DNA from: JAMHWF01 sp035911095
GTDB taxonomy: Bacteria > Pseudomonadota > Gammaproteobacteria > Burkholderiales > Burkholderiaceae_C
Reading direction: 5' to 3'
Assembly: GCA_035911095.1 (NCBI GenBank)
Contig: JAMHWF010000044.1
Coordinates: 1-64,000, forward strand
DNA length: 64,000 nt
Part shown: positions 42,993 to 50,974 of the stretch, piece after piece
How the letters are laid out: every line of letters starts with the position of its first letter
Numbering within the stretch: position 1 is the first letter of the stretch
Notes under the pieces: generated by a model
What the model was told of the DNA's origin: nothing
Database searches by the model: none
What the model saw: only the letters and a program-made list of their open reading frames with translations
Made by a program: the position numbers and the translations under genes

Positions 42993-44660
42993 TCACCACA
43001 CCGATGCAGCGGAGTTACGCGATGAGCGAGCCGCTTGACCTGAGTGTTGACCGGAGAATCGCTCTCTCAGATTCATCGGCAGGATGGGATGGTCGAAGCG
43101 CAAGTCAACGTCAGTCGGCTCGAGGGCAGCCTCCAACTCGCGGCGACAACGAGATCGCCACTTCGGCCCGCCGCGCAGAGTTTCCAGTGTGTGCGACGAA
43201 ATCTCCGCGAAGAACAGCGACTCGACTACCCGGTACCGGTTCAGAGCCGAACGCATGCGCTTGGTGCGGTACCGCCAGTCACCGGCAACTGCATCTTCCT
43301 GTCCCAGTCGCTTGAACATCGACGCAGCTTGCTGCAGGGTGCTCAGGGCAAGCTCCGACAAGCTCGGGATCGCGCGCGGCGCAGCGAGGCGAGGCTGCTC
43401 GACGTAGGGGTTCCGCTCGACCACCAGGCCCCAGGGTCGCATGCCGGTTGCAGGATTCACGAGCGATGCTTCCCGCTTGGTGAGACCGAAGTGGCGCGCA
43501 AGCTGCAGTCTGGCAGCGAGCAGGGGCTCGTGGCGGCTGACCTCATCGATGATGGGGTTCGCTTCGGCATCGCTGCCGGTGGGCCGTACGACAAGAGAAT
43601 CCAGCAATGCCGCAGCGTGCCGGTCGCCGGTGCTGGCGGCTTGATGCAGCCATGCGATCGCGCGCTCGGACTTGCTCAGATCAGTGCACTCACTCATGAG
43701 CAGGGCCCCCAGCATTCGCTGAGCCTCGCTGCAGCCGCGGTGGGCTGACTTCTCCAGGAAGACGCGAGCGATCGGTAGGTTGGCAACCGAGGATCGCGGC
43801 TCGGCGTGCAGTCGGTAAAGATGCAGCCAGGCCGCATCGATGCCGCCATGCGCTGCCCGCATCAGCAACGCAGAGCCTTGCCGAACATTGGAGTGGCGTG
43901 TCAGTTGATCAGCCGCCAAGGAGCCCGACGAGATTCCGCACAAAGCACGCCCGAGTAGATAGTTCGCGTTTCGGTCGCCACGGTCACTGGCCGATGCCAG
44001 ACATGACTCGATCCATGCCGTGTTCAAGTCACTTACTGAATGTCCGCACTTGTCTGCCAAGTGGACGACAGCAAGCGTGAGGTCTGCCAAATCGTCCGAC
44101 GGCGGCGAGCCGGCCTCGACAACGGCGCAGAGGCACTTCATGGCTTGCGGCAGATCGTTGCGTTCGATCGCTTGCTCGGCGGCGATCGTGTTCAGACGGG
44201 CGACATCCGCATGGCTCTGCGCGCAATGAGCTGTCAGAATTTCCGCGGCGATGATCGCGCTGTCATCCCGGTCGAGCGTGGCCAACGCACGGAGCGCAAC
44301 CTCGTTGCCCGCCACGGCAGCGACTTGAAGCCAAGCTCGGGATTCGCCCGTGCTGCCACAGCGGATCAGCAACCAAGCTGCCACCTTCAGCTGCGCGATC
44401 CTGCTGCCGGACACGGCGGCAAGGCGTAGGCTAGCTTCGTTCCCGGTCAGGATGATGTCCACGAGCGACATGCCCTCGGCGAGGATCGACGCGGCCTTGG
44501 GCGAGTCAGCGACCGGGGGCCCGCAGAGGTAGTCGATAGCAGTCCGCTGATGACGGGGAAAGCCATCTGAGCCAAGCAGGTATCGCCGCCCCAACTCGCA
44601 GCATGCATCGGGATCGCCTTGTCGGGCTGCCGCGAGCAGCTGAATGTCTCGTCTCTTCAT
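42993..44660 (-). CDS. Sel1/TPR-like repeat protein
   Basis: A 555-residue soluble protein built of helical Sel1-type repeats: ARQGDPDACCELGRRYLLGS near the start, then GDRNANYLLGRALCG, GCSEAQRMLGALLMS and TGDRHAAALLDSLV further on. The C-terminal 150 residues are not repeat-like. Sel1 proteins act as scaffolds; no partner is visible. There is no signal peptide. ATG 44660 follows AAGGCGACC. It lies 39 bp from, and convergent with, cusA, and is unrelated to copper resistance by content. Confidence 0.7.
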   Translation of the reverse strand: MKRRDIQLLAAARQGDPDACCELGRRYLLGSDGFPRHQRTAIDYLCGPPVADSPKAASILAEGMSLVDIILTGNEASLRLAAVSGSRIAQLKVAAWLLIRCGSTGESRAWLQVAAVAGNEVALRALATLDRDDSAIIAAEILTAHCAQSHADVARLNTIAAEQAIERNDLPQAMKCLCAVVEAGSPPSDDLADLTLAVVHLADKCGHSVSDLNTAWIESCLASASDRGDRNANYLLGRALCGISSGSLAADQLTRHSNVRQGSALLMRAAHGGIDAAWLHLYRLHAEPRSSVANLPIARVFLEKSAHRGCSEAQRMLGALLMSECTDLSKSERAIAWLHQAASTGDRHAAALLDSLVVRPTGSDAEANPIIDEVSRHEPLLAARLQLARHFGLTKREASLVNPATGMRPWGLVVERNPYVEQPRLAAPRAIPSLSELALSTLQQAASMFKRLGQEDAVAGDWRYRTKRMRSALNRYRVVESLFFAEISSHTLETLRGGPKWRSRCRRELEAALEPTDVDLRFDHPILPMNLRERFSGQHSGQAARSSRNSAASVW

Positions 44661-45118
44661 GGTCGCCTTGCGCTCTGACGCGTCAGCGCTGTGCTCCCCG
44701 CACGTCGTGCACGGTGAAGTTCAGCGAACGAGCTTCACGATCACGGTAGGGCGCGGGGTTGGCCTGAATCGTGGCGAGATCATGACGATTCAGCAATGTT
44801 CGGAGTGAGGCGCAGGACCGCTGAAGCTTGGCGGCTGAACAAGTACGCGGCTCGCGTGACTCGCCTCACCTCCGTCGGCAAGCTGCCGACGTCTTCTCGT
44901 GGCTCTTCGTTGTTCCGATGACGAGACGGTTTGGTTCATGTTCTGCAGGGCTCACTTGTCAAAGCAAGCCCTTCGGCACGTGACCCATCGCCAGCAGTCA
45001 TTGGCCCGTACCGTTCCAGGTTGATGTCCGAGCCCATCGTGCCTGGACTCCGGGCGCGTGATCGATTGAGTGTTCAAACGACCGGGCATCAGTTCAGTCA
45101 TCCAACCTAGGAGTTCCA
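44661..45118. other. Intergenic region upstream of the porin, with a possible gene remnant
   Basis: 458 bp. The minus strand at 44683-44865 is open and ends in a plausible protein tail (LATIQANPAPYRDREARS, then LNFTVHDVRGAQR) but has no start codon and is closed upstream by a TGA, so it looks like the end of a decayed gene. The right half should carry the porin promoter; no clear hexamers stand out. Confidence 0.4.
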
Positions 45119-46219
45119 ATGAAGAAATCAGGATTCGCTCTCGCCGTGCTCGGTGCCATTGCCGGCGCGGCATCCGCTCAGTCCGTTACCTTGTATGGCA
45201 TCGTGGACGCGAGCATCAATTACCAGACGCCGGGCGACAACGTCAACGGCGGCGAGTCGGTCTGGAAGCTCTCCGGTGACGGATCGCACCAGTCCACCGC
45301 CGGCAGCCGGTGGGGCATGCGCATCGCCGAAGACCTGGGTGGCGGCTTGACGGCCATCGCCGTGCTCGAAAGCGGCTTCAACTCCGACACGGGTACCTCG
45401 GGGCAGAGCGGACGCTTGTTCGGTCGCCAGTCGTATGTCGGCATCAGATCCAGCGCGCTGGGCGAGATACGCATGGGCCGCCAGCAGACGATGAGCTACG
45501 AGATGATGGCAATCATCGACCCAGGCAGCAATGCTTCCGCGACGACCATCAGGGAGGCGATATCGATCCAGCGGGCCGGCTTCGGCGTGGCTGGTGCGCC
45601 GGGTGCAACGACGGACACCTACCAAATGTTCGGGACCTATGGAGACCGCCGCGACAACGCAGTCCACTACTACACGCCGAGCTTCGGCGGATTCGAAGCG
45701 GCTTTGTATGTCGCGGCAGGAGAAGGCAGCATTCCGCGCACGAATGGCGGCAAGCTGGTGTTCAAGGGCGGTCAGTTGCAGGCCGGGTTCTCGTACGAGC
45801 AAGCCGAGAAGGTCGACGGGAGCAGCGCCGGAGGCAAGAGCCTGACCGTGGGCGCGAGCTATGACCTCGGTGTGGCCAAGCTGCATGCGGGCTACAACGA
45901 GGTTCGTGACTTCGGCTTCGTCAATGGGGGCACCAATGGCTTTGCGCTCAGTCCGTTGGTCGAGGATTCCGATGCTTACACCATCGGCGCAACCGTACCG
46001 TTGGGCAAGGTCACCGTTCTTGCGAACTACACAGCCGCGACCTTCGACCTTCGCGGTGGTGGTGATCGTGACTTGAGCAAGGTCGCGGTCGCCGCGCAGT
46101 ACGGCCTCTCGAAGCGTACGCTGGCCTATGCAAGCTACGAGCGAAAGAGCGGTGATTTGTCCGACTTCGCCACCGACAAGAGCAACGTCACGGTGTTCGG
46201 AGTGCGGCACGCGTTCTGA
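45119..46219 (+). CDS. Gram-negative porin (OmpC-like, Burkholderiales type)
   Basis: A 366-residue outer-membrane beta-barrel. A signal peptide (MKKSGFALAVLGAIAGAASA) is followed by the typical start QSVTLYGIVDASINY, amphipathic strands throughout, an ISSALGEIRMGRQ-like eyelet region (RSSALGEIRMGRQ), and a C-terminal phenylalanine (VRHAF) for BAM assembly. It forms a 16-stranded trimeric diffusion channel. ATG 45119 follows AGGAG. This is a host-type housekeeping family and one of the best taxonomic hints in the window. Confidence 0.93.
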   Translation: MKKSGFALAVLGAIAGAASAQSVTLYGIVDASINYQTPGDNVNGGESVWKLSGDGSHQSTAGSRWGMRIAEDLGGGLTAIAVLESGFNSDTGTSGQSGRLFGRQSYVGIRSSALGEIRMGRQQTMSYEMMAIIDPGSNASATTIREAISIQRAGFGVAGAPGATTDTYQMFGTYGDRRDNAVHYYTPSFGGFEAALYVAAGEGSIPRTNGGKLVFKGGQLQAGFSYEQAEKVDGSSAGGKSLTVGASYDLGVAKLHAGYNEVRDFGFVNGGTNGFALSPLVEDSDAYTIGATVPLGKVTVLANYTAATFDLRGGGDRDLSKVAVAAQYGLSKRTLAYASYERKSGDLSDFATDKSNVTVFGVRHAF

Positions 46220-46437
46220 CCAAGAGTCGTCAATGGCGGGGCATCTCGTGAGGTGCCCCGCTTGACGCGGCTGACCGGCGATGCCCTCGAAGGTCTGCCG
46301 CAGGCCCGACGCTATCCGCCGTTACCGCAACGGCCATCAATGCTGACTGATGCTGATCAGTCGTCGAGGTGCTTGCCTTGCTCGGCTTGCTGCGGGCCGG
46401 CACGATAGATCAGTGCCGATCCAGCTGACCCGACAGA

Positions 46438-46773
46438 TCATCCCCGGTTGAACGGGTCCGGCGCCACGTAGATGATCAGCGGCTTGGTCGGGAAGCCCGC
46501 CGGGGCTATCTTGGCAATGTCGACCGCACGGTGGTCCAAGCCGTTGAACTGCCAGGTGAAGCTGCGGCCTTCGTTCGTGAAGGTGATGACGCTGCCGTAC
46601 TCGACGTTCATCGTGGTGCGCGAGCCCAGGGTCACCTGGCGCGCGTAGGCGGTGGCTGCCGTCGGCGTGCCATAGAAGGATTCGCCGTTCCTGAAGGTGT
46701 CGGCGTGGGCCGAGAAGGCAGCCGCGGCGAGGGTGGCAAGCAGGGTGGCGCGAAGGGTCGATGTCGTTCTCAT
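46438..46773 (-). CDS. CzcE-like periplasmic metal-binding protein
   Basis: A 111-residue exported protein with signal peptide to SAHA. The mature part (FRNGESFYGTP, EYGSVITFTNEGRSFTWQFNGL, PAGFPTKPLIIYVAPD) matches the CzcE family, first known from Cupriavidus, whose member binds Cu(II) in the periplasm. ATG 46773 follows GGAGG. It is the only gene between the porin and the DUF1173 gene and is transcribed leftward, so it is not part of the cus operon but may still respond to metal. Confidence 0.82.
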   Translation of the reverse strand: MRTTSTLRATLLATLAAAAFSAHADTFRNGESFYGTPTAATAYARQVTLGSRTTMNVEYGSVITFTNEGRSFTWQFNGLDHRAVDIAKIAPAGFPTKPLIIYVAPDPFNRG

Positions 46774-47047
46774 GGGGGCCTCCAGTTCTTGCGGGTGGCC
46801 GGCAGCGCCGGGGCGATGCCGATGACGCAAGGGCGCGTCATGAGAACGACTCTAGGAAGCGGCCTGGGTCAATCGATGGTCGGCGGCGTGACGAAACTGC
46901 AATGGAGTCGTGCAAGCGCGACCCTGGTGCCGAGTCGGCCTCGAGCGGCCTCGAGGCTCAGTTGTAGGGCCTGGATCCGAAAGCCAGCCTTCCACGCACC
47001 GCTATCCACTTGCGGATTCGCTCGCCACGCCGCCAACATGGGAGGCC

Positions 47048-48256
47048 ATGGAGTCTTCATGTTTGGTGATCCGAGGGTGCGCTTTCGCGGCTGACGACGC
47101 GTCGCTGCAGGATGCCCTCGCGGCGGTCTATGGAACACCCGAACGCCCGCGCTGCCTGTGCGTGCCCGGCGGCGTCGAGATGTACGTCGCCTTTCACCGC
47201 CGCTACCTCGCCAAGCGCATGCCCGACACCGGCAGCCAGCACCATCCTTCCTGCGTGTCGTTCGAGCCGTCACCGCAGCAATCGGGTCTGGGCGAGTTGG
47301 TGGGCGACGCGGTGCTCGAGTCCGAGGGCGCGGTGGAACTGCGGGTCGACTTCGCGTGGAGCCGGCAGGCGGGAGGCAGGGCTCCGGGCCGACGGACTGA
47401 CGATGACCCGGGGGAGATCGAGGCGCCGCGGCGGCGCATGAGCCTGCGCGCGCTGACGCACTTCCTGTTCGAGCGCGGGGGCTTCAACCGCTGGTCGCCG
47501 GCGATGGCCGGCAAACGATCGCAGGGCGTGCTGCACAAGTACCTGCAGCGCGCCGCCGAGCAGGTGAGGGCGAAGGGCGTCGCCCTCGGCGAGCGCCTGT
47601 ACGTGCCCGAGCAGTTCAACGAAGCGACACATGCGGAAGCAGCGCGGCGCCGCCGAGAACGCCTGGGGGTGTTGCGGCCGCACGATGGCGTGGCGCCGCT
47701 GGCCGTGGCGCTGGCCGAGTTCAAGGCGGCCGAGGCCTGCCCGGGCGGCTACCGGATCTGGCTGAAACACATGCCCGACGCGCCGCTGCTGGCGTCGGCC
47801 AAGACCTGGGAACGGATCGCGAGGACCTATGCGGCAGTGCTCGAGGCCCGTGACGCCGATCATGGCCAGCGTGTGCGCGCGGTGATCACGGCCTTGATCC
47901 GCGCGCGGCGCGAGCACACCTACGAGATCGACACCGCGACCTTGCTGCTCGCCAACGATCAGTGGATCCCGGTCGAAGGCGTGCATGAACTGCCGCTGCT
48001 GCAGGCGCTCGTCGATGCGGGGCGGTACTTCGTCAAGCCGCTGCGTTACGACGCCCGCTGCGCAGCCGCGTTTGCCAACGCGCTGCTGCTGGACACGGGC
48101 GCCGTGCCGTTGCCGCTGCATGTCCTCAGTCCCTTCATGACCCCACGCGAGCGTGAGGCCAAGGCCGCTACGCTGCGTGCGGCGGGCGGCGGCTGGGTGT
48201 GGGCCACCGACGAGCCGATGCCGGCGCTGCCGCCGGCCGCACCGCGGCGCACGTGA
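47048..48256 (+). CDS. DUF1173 domain-containing protein
   Basis: A 402-residue protein of DUF1173, a family found on conjugative elements and plasmids. Recognisable features are the N-terminal RCLCVPGGVEMYVAFHRRYLAKRMP with a following HHPSCVSFEP, the long central helical part and WKHMP-like segments. The N-terminal His/Cys residues may bind metal. The function is unknown. ATG 47048 has a close GGGAGG (spacing only about two bases), so the true start could differ slightly. First gene of a rightward run of element genes. Confidence 0.8.
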   Translation: MESSCLVIRGCAFAADDASLQDALAAVYGTPERPRCLCVPGGVEMYVAFHRRYLAKRMPDTGSQHHPSCVSFEPSPQQSGLGELVGDAVLESEGAVELRVDFAWSRQAGGRAPGRRTDDDPGEIEAPRRRMSLRALTHFLFERGGFNRWSPAMAGKRSQGVLHKYLQRAAEQVRAKGVALGERLYVPEQFNEATHAEAARRRRERLGVLRPHDGVAPLAVALAEFKAAEACPGGYRIWLKHMPDAPLLASAKTWERIARTYAAVLEARDADHGQRVRAVITALIRARREHTYEIDTATLLLANDQWIPVEGVHELPLLQALVDAGRYFVKPLRYDARCAAAFANALLLDTGAVPLPLHVLSPFMTPREREAKAATLRAAGGGWVWATDEPMPALPPAAPRRT

Positions 48257-48356
48257 GGGCGGCGCGGCTGAACAAGCGCACTTGAAGCGGCGGATTCTCG
48301 CGAGAGCATGAAATGGCCGGGATGTCCCGGTGCACGTCTCGCCAAGGAGCGCCGCC

Positions 48357-49625
48357 ATGACCGCCGCACCCGCACTGCCGACCGTCACCTTGCACGGCGG
48401 TCCCTCGACACCGGCCACTGTGCTCGGGCAGGGGCCTGCCCGCATCCCCACCGCCGGGAAGATCCGCGCCGGCATCAAGGTGCTGACCAAGCGCGCCGCG
48501 GGCGAGCCGCGCGCCTGCGAAATCTACGAGCGCGGACTGCGCGACGGCCACTCGTTCGACCGGATCGAGCAGGCGCTTGCCGAGGCCTTGCCTCAGCTGA
48601 AGAACCCGCTGGTGCCGCGCAACGTGCCGTGGTTCACCGTGCGCGCGCAGGACTTTGGCAACCCGGCGTTGGCACGTGAACTGATCGAGGCCTACGGCGA
48701 GGATCGCGGCGAGGGCAGGCACCTGTACCGCTTCCCGATCGTGTTTCCGTCGGACCACTGGCAGACCGTGATGCCGCATGAACTGGCGGCCTGGGGAACG
48801 CACGACAAGCGCTACTGGTCGGAGTACGCGCCGGGTGGTCGCGTGCGGCACTGCATGTGCCACGCACCCGTGCCGGTGGACGCGCAGGGGAGGCGCGCGG
48901 TACGCCTGTTCGGCGGGCGCAAGACGGTGATGCGCGAGGCCAACGGCGGCGTGTGCGAGCCCGAGGCCTGCCGCGAGTACCAGCAGCGCGAATGCAACCT
49001 GACGGGCCGCTTCCTGTTCTTCGTGCCGGGCATCCGCTCGCTGAGCGCGTTCGAACTGCACACTACCAGCTTCTACGCGATGAACGCGGCGATCCAGAAG
49101 TTCGAGACCGTGGCTTTCCTGCGCGGCGGGCGCATCTCGGGCTTTCTCGACCGCCAGCGCACGCCGTTCTTCCTGTCCAAGCGGTTGATGGAAGTGAGCC
49201 ACATCGACGAGCAGGGCCGGGCGGTGCGGGTGCCGCAGTGGATCATCGATCTCGAGGCGCCGGTGGACGTGAGTGCGCTGCTGCGCGACCGCGAGGACGA
49301 CGAGGCCGTGGTCGTGCAGGCGCATGCGGCCTGCGGTGTGCTCGACGGTGAGCCCGCCGGGGCCACGGCGGTAGTTGCCGAGGTCGCGGACGCCCATGTG
49401 GCCCCGTCTCGCGGCGAGCCGACGCTGGACAAGGTGTTGGCCCTGGCCGGCGGGCACGGTGTCTCCGCCGCCGACTTCGAGGCCTACGCGGCGCGGCGCT
49501 GGGGACCGGGCTGGAAGCTCAACCCGCAGGGCCGGCGCCGGGCCTGGGACGAACTGGACCGCCACCGCAACGACGCGCCGAGCTACGCCGACAAGGTCGC
49601 CGCGGCGCTGCGGGAGGCGTCATGA
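48357..49625 (+). CDS. Cys-rich conjugative-element protein (RDF Gp3-like by pattern), first gene of SbcCD-like operon
   Basis: A 422-residue protein commonly labelled hydrolase or metal-binding protein. The N-terminus has the RIPTAGKIRAGIKVL pattern; the middle carries HCMCHAPVPVD and CEPEACREYQQRECNLTG, and then FELHTTSFYAMNAAIQKFE. The order of a G-R-I-R-T-G start, Cys cluster and aromatic ELHTxSF block recalls Gp3-like recombination directionality factors of phages, but this is a pattern judgement. ATG 48357 follows AAGGAG. It is coupled by ATGA to the phosphoesterase gene. Probably acts on DNA with the next two proteins. Confidence 0.68.
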   Translation: MTAAPALPTVTLHGGPSTPATVLGQGPARIPTAGKIRAGIKVLTKRAAGEPRACEIYERGLRDGHSFDRIEQALAEALPQLKNPLVPRNVPWFTVRAQDFGNPALARELIEAYGEDRGEGRHLYRFPIVFPSDHWQTVMPHELAAWGTHDKRYWSEYAPGGRVRHCMCHAPVPVDAQGRRAVRLFGGRKTVMREANGGVCEPEACREYQQRECNLTGRFLFFVPGIRSLSAFELHTTSFYAMNAAIQKFETVAFLRGGRISGFLDRQRTPFFLSKRLMEVSHIDEQGRAVRVPQWIIDLEAPVDVSALLRDREDDEAVVVQAHAACGVLDGEPAGATAVVAEVADAHVAPSRGEPTLDKVLALAGGHGVSAADFEAYAARRWGPGWKLNPQGRRRAWDELDRHRNDAPSYADKVAAALREAS

Positions 49626-50974
49626 CCACGCGCTCGGCGCTGCGGGTGGCGCACTTCTCCGACCTGCACTACGGGCCGCGAAACCTGGCCGAGGCCGACC
49701 GGTGCTTTGGCGCGGCGATCGAGCGCGCGGTGGAGCTTGGCGTCGACGTGGCGGTGATCTCCGGCGACAGCACCGACCACGCGCTCGATCTGCACTCACC
49801 GTCAGCGGTGGCGCTCGTGTCGCGTGTTCGACGGCTGGCGGATCACTGCCCCGTGCTGATGCTCCAAGGAACCTGGTCGCACGAGCCGCCGGGTACCTTG
49901 TCCGTGTTCCGCGAACTGGGCGGGCGCCATGCCGTGTACGTGGCTGATCGAATCGGGCAGGTGGGTCTGACCACGGCGGGCGACTGGGTCGTGTCACCGG
50001 GATGGGGCTTCGACGCGCTGCCGAATGGGCTGGCGGCGCTTTTCACGTGCCTGCCTTCGGTCAACCGCGCGGCAGTCGCAGCGGCCCTCGGGGCCGCCGA
50101 CGCCGCCGGCGCAACCGGCGAACATGTCGCGACACTGTTGCGTGGGCTCGCACCGAGCCACGCGATGGCACGTCAGCTTGGTGTGCGGACCTTGCTCGTG
50201 TCTCACGGCACGGTGTTCGGCTGCATCACCGAGCACGGCGTGCCGATGGCCGGCTTCGACCATGAGTTCACTACCGGCAGCCTGTTCGATGCGGGCGCGC
50301 AGGCGGTGCTGCTGGGACACATTCACCGCCACCAGTGCTGGGAACGCGACGATGGCATTAGCCGCCGCTGCATCGCCTACGCAGGGTCGATCGGCCGATT
50401 CCACCACGGCGAGGCTGGCGACAAGGGCTTCCTGCTTTGGCAGGTCGGCCCCGACTCTGCCGCATGCCGCCTGGAAGTGACGCCGGCGCGCCGTACGGTC
50501 GATATCTGCTTCGACGGTAAGCCCGACCTCGGCGCGCTACGCGCCGCACTGGAGGCGCAGCCGGTCGAAGGGGCCTGGGTGCGTCTGCGCTGGAGCGTTC
50601 CCGAAGAAGAACGCCACGATGTCGACCGTGCCGGGATGCGCGAACTGCTGGCCGACGCCGCGGGCGTGCAGTTCGAGGGGCGCATCCTGCCGGTGGTGCG
50701 TGTGCGATCCGGCGGTATCGGCCAGGCCGGTGCGATGCGAGACAAGGTGGAGGCCTGGGCTGGCGTGGTCGGCGTGCGACCCGAATCGCTGTGGGCGTGT
50801 CTCGACGAGCTCGCGGCGCACGAGCCGCAGCAGATCGTGGACCCTGCCTTGGCCGAGCTGGGGGTGGCGGCAGAGGTCGATGCGCAGCGACCCGCAGGCG
50901 AAGTGGCGACCGACTTGAAGGCGTTGGAACTGGCAGGAGACTGCCTCGAGGTTTCATCGGGAGCACACGCATGA
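49622..50974 (+). CDS. SbcD/Mre11-like metallophosphoesterase
   Basis: A 450-residue calcineurin-fold phosphoesterase. Metal motifs are DLH (D14, H16), GD (D49), GTWSHE (83-88), SHG and GHIHRH. The third motif is usually GNHD/E; here two residues are inserted and the Asn is absent, which seems characteristic of this subfamily. With the SbcC-like ATPase encoded next it should form an exo-/endonuclease that opens or trims DNA ends and hairpins. Starts within the preceding stop codon and overlaps the sbcC-like gene by 4 bp. Confidence 0.87.
   Translation: MTTRSALRVAHFSDLHYGPRNLAEADRCFGAAIERAVELGVDVAVISGDSTDHALDLHSPSAVALVSRVRRLADHCPVLMLQGTWSHEPPGTLSVFRELGGRHAVYVADRIGQVGLTTAGDWVVSPGWGFDALPNGLAALFTCLPSVNRAAVAAALGAADAAGATGEHVATLLRGLAPSHAMARQLGVRTLLVSHGTVFGCITEHGVPMAGFDHEFTTGSLFDAGAQAVLLGHIHRHQCWERDDGISRRCIAYAGSIGRFHHGEAGDKGFLLWQVGPDSAACRLEVTPARRTVDICFDGKPDLGALRAALEAQPVEGAWVRLRWSVPEEERHDVDRAGMRELLADAAGVQFEGRILPVVRVRSGGIGQAGAMRDKVEAWAGVVGVRPESLWACLDELAAHEPQQIVDPALAELGVAAEVDAQRPAGEVATDLKALELAGDCLEVSSGAHA

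Noticed and set aside
46910..47047. In-frame N-terminal extension of the DUF1173 gene
   Set aside because: The extra 46 residues are Arg/Pro-rich, lack a ribosome site and do not resemble DUF1173 starts, which match from ATG 47048.
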